Made by a program: the position numbers and the translations under genes
Notes under the pieces: generated by a model
The model's input: the letters and a program-made list of their open reading frames with translations, nothing else
Database searches by the model: none
Told to the model about the DNA's origin: nothing
Shown here: positions 1 to 5,018 of the stretch, piece after piece
Position numbering within the stretch: the first letter of the stretch is position 1
How the letters are laid out: each line of letters starts with the position of its first letter
DNA from: Clostridia bacterium
GTDB taxonomy: Bacteria; Bacillota; Clostridia; Oscillospirales; CAG-272
DNA: 6,730 nucleotides
NCBI GenBank assembly: GCA_017451975.1
Contig: JAFTNI010000173.1
Span: forward strand, 1 to 6,730
Direction of reading: 5' to 3'

Positions 1-1116
1 GAAGAATCCAAATCCGCAGACACATACTGCGAGGTTGTAGAGGGTATGCAGTTCGACCGCGGATATATCTCCCCCTACATGGTAACAGACACAGATAAGA
101 TGGAAGCTGTTATCGACGACGCTCTCATTCTTATCACAGATAAGAATATTTCCAATATTCAGGAGCTTCTCCCCTTGCTCGAGCAGATCGTTCAGGCAGG
201 CAAAAAGCTCGTTATCGTTGCAGAAGATATCGAGGGCGAAGCGCTCACAACGCTTATTCTCAATAAGCTCCGCGGCACGTTCTCCTGCGTAGCCGTTAAA
301 GCCCCCGGCTTTGGCGACAGACGCAAAGAAATGCTCCGCGATATCGCAATCCTCACGGGCGGCGAGGTTATCACAAGCGAGCTCGGCCTTGAACTCAAGG
401 ATACAAGCATCTACCAGCTCGGCCGCGCACGCCAGGTTAAGATCAACAAGGATAATACAATCATCGTTGGCGGCGAAGGCGCTCCCGCAGAAATTGCGGC
501 ACGCGTAGCACAGATCCGCGGCGCTATTGAAACGACCACAAGCGAATTTGACAGAGAAAAGCTTCAGGAACGCCTTGCGAAGCTCGCAGGCGGTGTTGCC
601 GTAATCAAAGTAGGTGCGGCTACGGAAGTTGAAATGAAGGAAAAGAAGCTCCGCATCGAAGACGCTCTCAACGCAACGAAGGCTGCTGTTGAAGAGGGTA
701 TCGTAACGGGCGGCGGCATTGCATTCCTTGGCACTATCCGCGACGTTGAAGCGCTCCTTGCAGAGGTAGACGGCGACGAAAAAACAGGCATTAAGATCGT
801 TCTCAAAGCTCTTGAAGAGCCCGTTCGCCAGATCGCATCCAACGCAGGCTTTGAAGGCGCAGTTGTTATCAACAACATCAAGAACAGCGATAAACCCGGC
901 TTTGGCTTCGATGCCGCTACGGAAACATACGTTGATATGTTCGAAGCGGGCATCATCGACCCCACGAAGGTTTCCCGTTCCGCGCTCCAGAACGCGGCAA
1001 GCGTTGCTTCCACAATTCTTACAACGGAAGCAGTTGTTGCCGATAAGCCCGACCCCAAGGCTGAAGCCGCTGCAGCAGCCGCTGCCGCAGGCGCAGGCAT
1101 GGGCGGTATGTATTAA
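1..1116 (+). CDS. groEL: Chaperonin GroEL (Hsp60), C-terminal two thirds, 5' end outside window
   Basis: GroEL is the ATP-driven cytosolic double-ring chaperonin that folds proteins together with GroES. Reading frame 1 is open from base 1; the first visible residues, EESKSADTYCEVVEGMQFDR, match the family shortly before the apical domain. The internal ATG at 46 is therefore not the start, and by comparison with E. coli GroEL roughly 175-180 residues lie upstream. About 371 residues are visible, giving a full length near 550, normal for the family. Recognisable stretches include KAPGFGDRRKEML, DREKLQERLAKLAGGVAVIK and GAATEVEMKEKK. EDALNATKAAVEEG carries the aspartate (codon 661-663) equivalent to the ATP-hydrolysis residue, followed by GGG. 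IDPTKVSRSALQNAASVA lies in the equatorial domain. The tail is an Ala run ending GAGMGGMY, shorter in GGM repeats than E. coli. groES is not visible; it usually precedes groEL. A strong terminator follows directly, so this is the end of the operon. Confidence 0.97.
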   Translation, partial: EESKSADTYCEVVEGMQFDRGYISPYMVTDTDKMEAVIDDALILITDKNISNIQELLPLLEQIVQAGKKLVIVAEDIEGEALTTLILNKLRGTFSCVAVKAPGFGDRRKEMLRDIAILTGGEVITSELGLELKDTSIYQLGRARQVKINKDNTIIVGGEGAPAEIAARVAQIRGAIETTTSEFDREKLQERLAKLAGGVAVIKVGAATEVEMKEKKLRIEDALNATKAAVEEGIVTGGGIAFLGTIRDVEALLAEVDGDEKTGIKIVLKALEEPVRQIASNAGFEGAVVINNIKNSDKPGFGFDAATETYVDMFEAGIIDPTKVSRSALQNAASVASTILTTEAVVADKPDPKAEAAAAAAAAGAGMGGMY

Positions 1117-1129
1117 TAAAACCGCAAAC

Positions 1130-1163
1130 AAAAATTCCTCCGATTTTTCGGAGGAATTTTTTT
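1130..1163 (+). terminator. Intrinsic terminator of groEL
   Basis: A perfect inverted repeat begins 13 bases after the groEL stop. The 14-bp arms (1130-1143 and 1148-1161) carry a TTCCTCCGA/TCGGAGGAA core and a TTTT loop, and the right arm runs into seven T residues (1157-1163). This is a textbook rho-independent terminator. The A-run before the stem makes it potentially bidirectional. Confidence 0.88.
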
Positions 1164-1202
1164 GCGTTTATTATTGAAAGGCTGCGCCTTTCGGGGCTTT
1201 CT

Positions 1203-1231
1203 CAACTTTTTCTTTTTGAAAGAAAAAGTTG
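1203..1231. repeat. Perfect hairpin with poly-T/poly-A arms
   Basis: Bases 1203-1215 (CAACTTTTTCTTT) pair exactly with 1219-1231, giving a 13-bp stem around a three-base loop (TTG). No U-tract follows on the plus strand. On the minus strand the arm is followed by AG rather than T residues, so it is not a standard terminator. Its TTTTCTTT core recurs in the hairpin at 1599-1625, suggesting members of one intergenic repeat family. Confidence 0.75.
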
Positions 1232-1307
1232 CAAAAAGAAGCAAAAATCCTTGCAGGATTTATCGGGCTTGTCACTTCTGCTTTCGGCTGAAACTTCTTT
1301 CGCCTCC

Positions 1308-1343
1308 CCGAGTTGAAATTTTGCTTTGGCAAAATTTACTCGG
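1308..1343. repeat. Two-tier hairpin
   Basis: The inner arms, AAATTTTGC at 1316-1324 and GCAAAATTT at 1329-1337, form 9 bp around TTTG. The outer arms, CCGAGT at 1308-1313 and ACTCGG at 1338-1343, add 6 bp, with a two-base bulge (TG, 1314-1315) on the left side. The conserved two-level pairing makes chance less likely than for a simple AT-rich palindrome. No T-tract follows directly. Confidence 0.7.
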
Positions 1344-1598
1344 AACCACGGCGAAATTTTAATATATGCAGATTTTTCACTCTCTGCAAAATGGTGCGCG
1401 CACATAACCAAAGTCAGTCGCGCCTATAGCGCGTTCGCAGACCATGGCAAGTTTGTGAAGCGCTTTTCCGCCTCGCGGTTCCGCCGAATGTTCGCAAGGT
1501 ACGAACGAACATCACGAGCGGGGAGAGGCGCGCTCTTTCCGGCTCTTGTTTGAAGTGACGAAGCGATAAAACGGCACGTTTTTTCACTTCTTTTGCCG

Positions 1599-1625
1599 CG
1601 CTTTTCTTTTGAACAAAGAAAAGCG
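1599..1625. repeat. Hairpin CGCTTTTCTTT/AAAGAAAAGCG
   Basis: Bases 1599-1609 and 1615-1625 form an 11-bp perfect stem with a TGAAC loop. The arms share the TTTTCTTT motif with the hairpin at 1203-1231. It sits 18 bases from the next hairpin (1643-1664) and could be part of a double terminator for the leftward gene, or simply another copy of the intergenic repeat. Confidence 0.7.
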
Positions 1626-1642
1626 TGAAGAAAATAAATTTC

Positions 1643-1664
1643 AAAAATCGCAAAAGCGATTTTT
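1643..1664 (-). terminator. Likely intrinsic terminator of the flavin reductase gene
   Basis: AAAAATCGC (1643-1651) and GCGATTTTT (1656-1664) form a 9-bp stem with a four-base loop. Read on the minus strand, the stem ends in five T residues, 30 bases beyond the flavin reductase stop codon (1694-1696). Because the repeat is symmetric it could also stop plus-strand read-through from groEL. The GC part of the stem is short, so strength is uncertain. Confidence 0.6.
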
Positions 1665-1693
1665 GTTCCACTCTTGCAGGCTTTCGTAAAAAA

Positions 1694-2272
1694 TTATTTC
1701 TTTTTCGGAGGAGTTTTCTTTTTAACAGAAAAACCGAATTTGCCTATGCGCTTGCCGAGCGCATAATATTCCCCGTGTGCGTAGGCGGCGAGGTGCGCAC
1801 GGTTGATGCAAAGCTTGCCTTCTTCCATCATCTCCTCGTTTACGTAAATAGAAGTTATTTCGGCTATGAACATATCGTGCGAGCCAAGGGGCACGATGTC
1901 TGTTACCTTGCAGAGAAGGGAAATGGGGCATTCCTTTATAATGGGGCAGGCGGCACCCTCTACGTATTCGGGCGTGAGCTTTGCTTCCTTGAATTTATCA
2001 ACCTTTGCGCCCGTTTTCATGCCGCAAAGGTCGGCTGCGCGGGCAAGGTCTGCGGAAACGAGGTTAATGGCGAATTCGCCCTTTTCCTTTATGATGCCGT
2101 AGGAAAAGCGCTCGGGGCGCACGGAAACGTAAGTTTTCGCGGGGTGGGAGTTGATAATACCCGTCCACGCTATAGTGACGATGTCTGTGCCTGTTTTTTC
2201 GTCGCCGCAGGTGACCATAACCGCGGGTATGGGGGCAAGCAGGGTAGAGGGAGGCATTTTGATTTTTGACAT
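1694..2272 (-). CDS. Flavin reductase family protein (FMN-binding split-barrel, flavoredoxin-like)
   Basis: This 192-residue cytosolic protein resembles the flavin reductase-like domain family (Pfam Flavin_Reduct), whose members bind FMN and either reduce free flavin with NAD(P)H or pass electrons, as in flavoredoxin. Visible family features, N to C, are a strand PIPAVMVTC (residues 14-22), then DIVTIAWTG (30-38), the FMN-site-like SVRPERFSY (50-58) after NSHPAKTY, GEFAINLVSADL, and an ACPII/SLLC strand pair followed by GSHDMFIAEI. The length is normal for single-domain members. The C-terminus is unusually basic (KKKTPPKKK, the last nine residues). ATG at 2272 is chosen because AAAGAAGG lies eight bases upstream. 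The gene stands alone on its strand, convergent with groEL and divergent from the proteases, so context does not reveal its electron partner or substrate. The family call is firm; the exact reaction is unknown. Confidence 0.9.
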   Translation of the reverse strand: MSKIKMPPSTLLAPIPAVMVTCGDEKTGTDIVTIAWTGIINSHPAKTYVSVRPERFSYGIIKEKGEFAINLVSADLARAADLCGMKTGAKVDKFKEAKLTPEYVEGAACPIIKECPISLLCKVTDIVPLGSHDMFIAEITSIYVNEEMMEEGKLCINRAHLAAYAHGEYYALGKRIGKFGFSVKKKTPPKKK

Positions 2273-2280
2273 AGATAAAA

Positions 2281-2288
2281 CCTTCTTT
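2281..2288 (-). promoter_or_regulatory. Ribosome binding site of the flavin reductase
   Basis: On the minus strand the sequence AAAGAAGG lies eight bases before the ATG at 2272. It supports that start; no other in-frame start nearby has a comparable site. Confidence 0.7.
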
Positions 2289-2350
2289 CAATGTTGCATT
2301 TTTGATAAATATTTATTTGGATAAATTCCACAAGTGAATTTTTTATAAAT

Positions 2351-2366
2351 TGACGAATGTGACGAA
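2351..2366. repeat. TGACGAA direct repeat in the divergent control region
   Basis: TGACGAA occurs at 2351-2357 and again at 2360-2366, two bases apart (9-bp period). It lies 26 bases upstream of the -35 box of the protease promoter, where an activator could bind. Downstream of the leftward -10 hexamer it could instead act as a repressor site. Chance is possible for a 7-mer in AT-rich DNA. Confidence 0.35.
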
Positions 2367-2385
2367 ATTTGGCGTTTAAACTTTG

Positions 2386-2391
2386 ATTATA
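2386..2391 (-). promoter_or_regulatory. Possible -10 element for the flavin reductase
   Basis: The minus strand reads TATAAT at 2391-2386, an exact sigma-A -10 hexamer that would give a leader of about 105 bases to the flavin reductase. No good -35 is found at 16-18 bp and there is no extended TG motif, so the call is weak. It abuts the -35 of the rightward promoter, so the two could compete for polymerase. A poorer alternative is TTCACT (2338-2333), 17 bp, TAAATA (2315-2310). Confidence 0.3.
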
Positions 2392-2420
2392 TTGACTAAA
2401 CGGGGATAAAGTTATATAAT
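2392..2420 (+). promoter_or_regulatory. Sigma-A promoter of the M6 protease locus
   Basis: TTGACT (2392-2397, five of six consensus bases) and TATAAT (2415-2420, six of six) are separated by exactly 17 bp. Transcription is expected to begin near 2427, giving a leader of about 116 bases before the protease ATG. The preceding 60 bases are AT-rich and could act as an UP element. This is the only strong promoter seen for the rightward genes. Confidence 0.82.
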
Positions 2421-2426
2421 ATAAGC

Positions 2427-2542
2427 TAGAATACCGTAGCCCTAACTGCGCCTTTATTACATATTGTATCACATTATTGCGAAAAAATAAAGAGCTATTT
2501 TCGAAAAACAGGGAAGCGGTTTACGAAAGGAAGAAATATATC
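2427..2542 (+). other. 5' leader of the first M6 protease with its RBS
   Basis: This untranslated leader runs from the inferred start site to the ATG. The ribosome binding site is AAAGGAAG at 2526-2533, nine to twelve bases before ATG 2543. A weak imperfect inverted repeat (CGAAAA at 2480-2485 against TTTTCG at 2498-2503) is visible. I recognise no riboswitch class. The bases just before the start (AAGCGG, then CGAAAGGAA) resemble those before the second protease gene (AAGCGG, then CGAGAAAGGAA), as expected if the duplication included the leader. Confidence 0.5.
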
Positions 2543-4873
2543 ATGAACAAGAGAAAAAGAACAAGACGCATATTGGCGATGACTTTGGCGGCACTTATGA
2601 TCATAGCAGCGTTAGTAAGCGTTTTGCCGCTTTTTGTAAATGCAGCTGAGGAGGAAGAGGTGCTTTCTTACCCCATAAGCGACTACACCCCCGGCGTTCC
2701 CTGCCCCGACCCCATTCCGCTTCTTTGCATAGTTGTTAACTTCGATGCAAACGGAAACGGCATTGACGATAACGCAGACGGTTCAAATTACAACGCCGTA
2801 TTATCCGAAAGCAACTTTCTTTACGGTGAGCAGTGGTGTCATTTTGACCACACTGTGTGGTACGATATGCTTTTCGGTGAAAATGGCCAGACGCTTAAAA
2901 ACTACTACAAGCTTATGTCGGACGATAAATTCTATTTCACGCCCGCACCCGAAACATATGAAAACGCCGCCAAGAAGGGCGTTGCAAACGACGGTGTTGT
3001 TGAAGTCGTTATAAACGGCAGACACCTCTCTACTCAGAGCGACTGGGTTTACTACTACGCTCAGGCTATCGAGCAGGTTGACGAATACGTTGACTTTGCG
3101 GTGTTCGATAAGAACGAAAACGGTAAGATTGACGAGCGCGAGCTTATCATCTCCTTTATAAACGGCGGCGCAGAACTTGCCCAGACACCCTGGAACTGGA
3201 ACGAAGCGCGCCAGTACCCCACGGAAGCATTCCGCTCCAGAGCTTACTACAGAAAAAATGACGGCAAAATGCTCTACGATTGCGAAGAAGGCTACAAGGT
3301 AGGCTACGGCGGCATATTCACAACGGGCTCCTGGTCTTACAACAGCTCCCGCGCAGATAAGGCAACGGAATTTGCCGTTTGGGCGCACGAGCTTGGCCAC
3401 TACCTCGGCGCACCCGACTACTACGACACAGATAAATCTGCATCCAGCAGCGACCCCGGCTACCACTTTGCCTGCGGCTACTACTCGCTTATGGCTAAAG
3501 GCTGCCACGGCGGTCAGCCCTCCCACATCGACCCCTTTACGATGACATCTGAAAAAACGGGCTACGGCTTCTACCAGGCTACAGACGTTATGGAAGACGG
3601 CATTTATACGCTCTACTCCAAAACAAGCGGCCAGGGCACGTACAACGTAATCAAGCTCAACACACCCAACCCTAAGGAATATTACCTTATTGAAAACAGA
3701 TACGTTTCCCCCGATTACGCAGGCGAGGCGTTCGACAACTACAATATTGCAGATAAGCAGGGAATACTTATCTGGCACGTTGACGAAAGCAACTACAGCA
3801 GCACGGCGGCAAACAACTCCAACGACGGTAACGACCCCACGCTCGCCGTATACGCAACGAACACAACGGCAATGAAGAGATCTTCTTTCACTACCATCAA
3901 AGCTGCTTTCGGCGGCACGAAAGATGTGTTCAACCCCACGGAATATAAGTTCCCCGTAAGCAAAACGTGGTATACGAGCGAGGGCACTTACGCCGAAGCT
4001 GTTGCAGAAGCAATGAAGGATCTTCGTGTGGAAGTTATTTCCGAGCCCGGCGAAGAAATGCAGATAAGAGTTACGGGTGCCTACAGACTTGAGCTTACAC
4101 CCGAATTCGCACTCGGCACAACGGGCGAAACAAAAACATCCTTTACTGTAAAAGGCTCGCTCAAAACACTCAACCATGCAACCCTTACAAGCGCAAAGCT
4201 TGTTCTTTCCGAAAAATCCACGGGTACTGTGGTTAAGGAAGAAGCTATAAAAATGGCTCCCGATTATACATTTGAATATAATTTCGAAGGTCTTAAACCC
4301 GGCACAACGTACGAATACAAGGTTGTGGGCGAAAGCTCCCACGGCGATTTCACTATTACCAAGGAAGCTTACACCAAGCCCGAGGAAGTGAAGAGAGTAA
4401 CAATTACTCTTGTTGTAAACTCCGACCACTACACAAGCATAACGCAAAAGGTTAATGTTGGCAGCTACCACAAGATACGCTTTAGCGATACGAAGTACGG
4501 CTACTACCTTGAGGGCTGGTACCTTGATTCCACTTATACTCAGCCTTACGAAGTGGGCGATGAAGGCAAGATTATAGAAAAAGAAGGCGACTTCACTATC
4601 TATGCTAAATGGGTAGCAGGCACGAAGCCTGTTGAAACAACCCCCGGCAATACGGCTACAACAGGCGGCACAACCGCCCCCGCAGTAACCACAAACGCTA
4701 CAACGGCAGCATCTACCACGGCTGCAACAACGGCACCTGTGCAGAACGTTGGCTGCGGCGGAAGCGCTAATATGGATTACGCCCTTATCGGCGGCGGTGC
4801 TATAGTTGCACTTATTGGCGGCGCGGCAGGCGCTAAATCTGCAAAGAAGCAGAAAGAATCCGATCCCGAATAA
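2543..4873 (+). CDS. Secreted M6-family (immune inhibitor A-like) zinc metalloprotease, surface-anchored
   Basis: A 776-residue exported endopeptidase of the M6 type. The start is ATG 2543, with AAAGGAAG upstream; an in-frame TTG at 2477 would put 22 polar residues before the signal peptide and is not used. Residues 1-34 form a signal peptide: a basic start (NKRKRTRR), a hydrophobic core, and cleavage after VNA. The catalytic region follows. Two EF-hand-like loops lie at 68-79 (DANGNGIDDNAD) and 189-200 (DKNENGKIDERE). The zinc motif HELGHYLGAPD is at 282-292 (H282, E283 general base, H286), followed by a Met-turn-like YSLMAKG. The M6 signatures YYLIENRY (E384) and GILIWHVD (407-414) follow. 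After that come an Fn3-like domain (about 514-617, with LKPGTTYEYKV), an InlB/Listeria-Bacteroides-type repeat (about 617-690, EGWYLDSTY...YAKW), a Thr/Ala-rich stalk (694-734) and a C-terminal anchor. All expected catalytic motifs are present, so it is probably active. M6 relatives include bacterial immune inhibitor A and Vibrio PrtV, which cleave host proteins; the substrate here is unknown. Confidence 0.93.
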   Translation: MNKRKRTRRILAMTLAALMIIAALVSVLPLFVNAAEEEEVLSYPISDYTPGVPCPDPIPLLCIVVNFDANGNGIDDNADGSNYNAVLSESNFLYGEQWCHFDHTVWYDMLFGENGQTLKNYYKLMSDDKFYFTPAPETYENAAKKGVANDGVVEVVINGRHLSTQSDWVYYYAQAIEQVDEYVDFAVFDKNENGKIDERELIISFINGGAELAQTPWNWNEARQYPTEAFRSRAYYRKNDGKMLYDCEEGYKVGYGGIFTTGSWSYNSSRADKATEFAVWAHELGHYLGAPDYYDTDKSASSSDPGYHFACGYYSLMAKGCHGGQPSHIDPFTMTSEKTGYGFYQATDVMEDGIYTLYSKTSGQGTYNVIKLNTPNPKEYYLIENRYVSPDYAGEAFDNYNIADKQGILIWHVDESNYSSTAANNSNDGNDPTLAVYATNTTAMKRSSFTTIKAAFGGTKDVFNPTEYKFPVSKTWYTSEGTYAEAVAEAMKDLRVEVISEPGEEMQIRVTGAYRLELTPEFALGTTGETKTSFTVKGSLKTLNHATLTSAKLVLSEKSTGTVVKEEAIKMAPDYTFEYNFEGLKPGTTYEYKVVGESSHGDFTITKEAYTKPEEVKRVTITLVVNSDHYTSITQKVNVGSYHKIRFSDTKYGYYLEGWYLDSTYTQPYEVGDEGKIIEKEGDFTIYAKWVAGTKPVETTPGNTATTGGTTAPAVTTNATTAASTTAATTAPVQNVGCGGSANMDYALIGGGAIVALIGGAAGAKSAKKQKESDPE
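4754..4870 (+). other. C-terminal sorting/anchor tail with Cys-Gly-Gly, no LPxTG
   Basis: This covers residues 738-776 of the first protease. A Thr/Ala-rich stalk ends in GCGGS (Cys 738). A short polar stretch follows, then a Gly-rich hydrophobic segment at about 747-764 (ALIGGGAIVALIGGAAGA), and finally a charged tail KSAKKQKESDPE. This three-part order (short motif, membrane helix, basic residues) is that of cell-surface sorting signals, but the sortase motif LPxTG is absent and a cysteine takes its place. It may act as a plain membrane anchor or be processed and modified at the cysteine, as proposed for Cys-containing CTERM signals in other phyla. Confidence 0.6.
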
Positions 4874-4897
4874 TAAAGCATAATGGCATAAAGCAAT

Positions 4898-4934
4898 GAT
4901 TCCGTAGGTATATACTGCGGAATCGGGCTTTTAT
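4898..4934 (+). terminator. Hairpin between the two protease genes, possible weak terminator
   Basis: GATTCCG (4898-4904) pairs with CGGAATC (4918-4924). Three further pairs (one G-U) extend the stem to 10 bp around a seven-base loop. GGGCTTTTAT follows, so the T-run is short and set off from the stem by GGGC. It starts 24 bases after the first protease stop. Full or partial termination, or an RNA-stability element that sets the ratio of the two proteases, are all possible. Confidence 0.5.
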
Positions 4935-4968
4935 GCAGGAGATTCAATATCCGAAACGCATAAATAAG

Positions 4969-4986
4969 GCTTTTGGTTTCAAAAGC
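4969..4986 (+). repeat. Small hairpin in the leader of the second protease
   Basis: GCTTTTG (4969-4975) pairs exactly with CAAAAGC (4980-4986) around a GTTT loop, 32 bases before the start codon. No T-tract follows. Role unknown. Confidence 0.45.
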
Positions 4987-4993
4987 GGCCGAT

Positions 4994-5007
4994 TTTCTCG
5001 AGAAAGG
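4994..5007 (+). promoter_or_regulatory. RBS of the second protease, overlapped by a palindrome
   Basis: AGAAAGG (5001-5007) lies eleven bases before ATG 5019 and is the likely ribosome binding site. Its first five bases are the right half of a 12-bp perfect palindrome, TTTCTCGAGAAA (4994-5005). A zero-loop palindrome folds poorly in RNA, but it could be a DNA operator. No convincing separate promoter was found between 4925 and 5018. Confidence 0.5.
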
Positions 5008-5018
5008 AAAATGATACT

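Larger units (their letters stand above)
1164..1693. other. Hairpin-dense intergenic region without a credible gene
   Basis: This roughly 530-bp gap separates the convergent groEL and flavin reductase genes. Short open frames of 65-85 codons exist on both strands, but they overlap one another, lack a ribosome binding site and encode Lys/Phe-rich or Arg-rich nonsense, so none is called. The stretch holds a series of compact inverted repeats: 1176-1192 (7-bp stem, loop TGC), 1203-1231, 1245-1261 (7-bp stem, loop TGC), 1308-1343, 1599-1625 and 1643-1664. It also contains a 10-bp palindrome GTGCGCGCAC at 1394-1403. An 8-mer, CTTGCAGG, occurs at 1250-1257 and 1673-1680, and GTCACTTC (1271-1278) is the reverse complement of GAAGTGAC (1552-1559). 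From general familiarity, such poly-T/poly-A hairpin mosaics are frequent in intergenic DNA of uncultivated Clostridia; whether they are mobile repeats, terminators or small RNAs is not decided by this sequence. Confidence 0.7.

Noticed and set aside
564..1100. Minus-strand open frame of 178 codons inside groEL
   Set aside because: Antisense shadow of the conserved groEL equatorial region; the translation is Ala/Ser-rich and unrecognised.
1203..1625. Repeated hairpins considered as a CRISPR array
   Set aside because: The units differ in sequence, spacing is irregular (tens to hundreds of bases) and there are no equal-length spacers or cas genes.
1162..1671. Several small open frames (65-85 codons) in the intergenic region on both strands
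   Set aside because: They run through hairpin arms, overlap each other in different frames and lack ribosome binding sites. Lys/Phe-rich products of this kind are typical false ORFs in such repeats.
1625..2269. Plus-strand open frame of 214 codons opposite the flavin reductase
   Set aside because: No RBS, no family resemblance, and complete overlap with a well-supported family protein on the other strand.
2477..2542. In-frame TTG start adding 22 residues to the first protease
   Set aside because: It would place a polar stretch before a normal signal peptide. ATG 2543 has an AAAGGAAG site upstream and matches the start context of the second protease.
2801..4471. Long minus-strand open frame of 556 codons inside the first protease gene
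   Set aside because: It lies antisense to a protein with clear domain motifs. The translation is Val/Ala/Cys/Phe-rich without recognisable domains, and the openness follows from the codon bias of the real gene.
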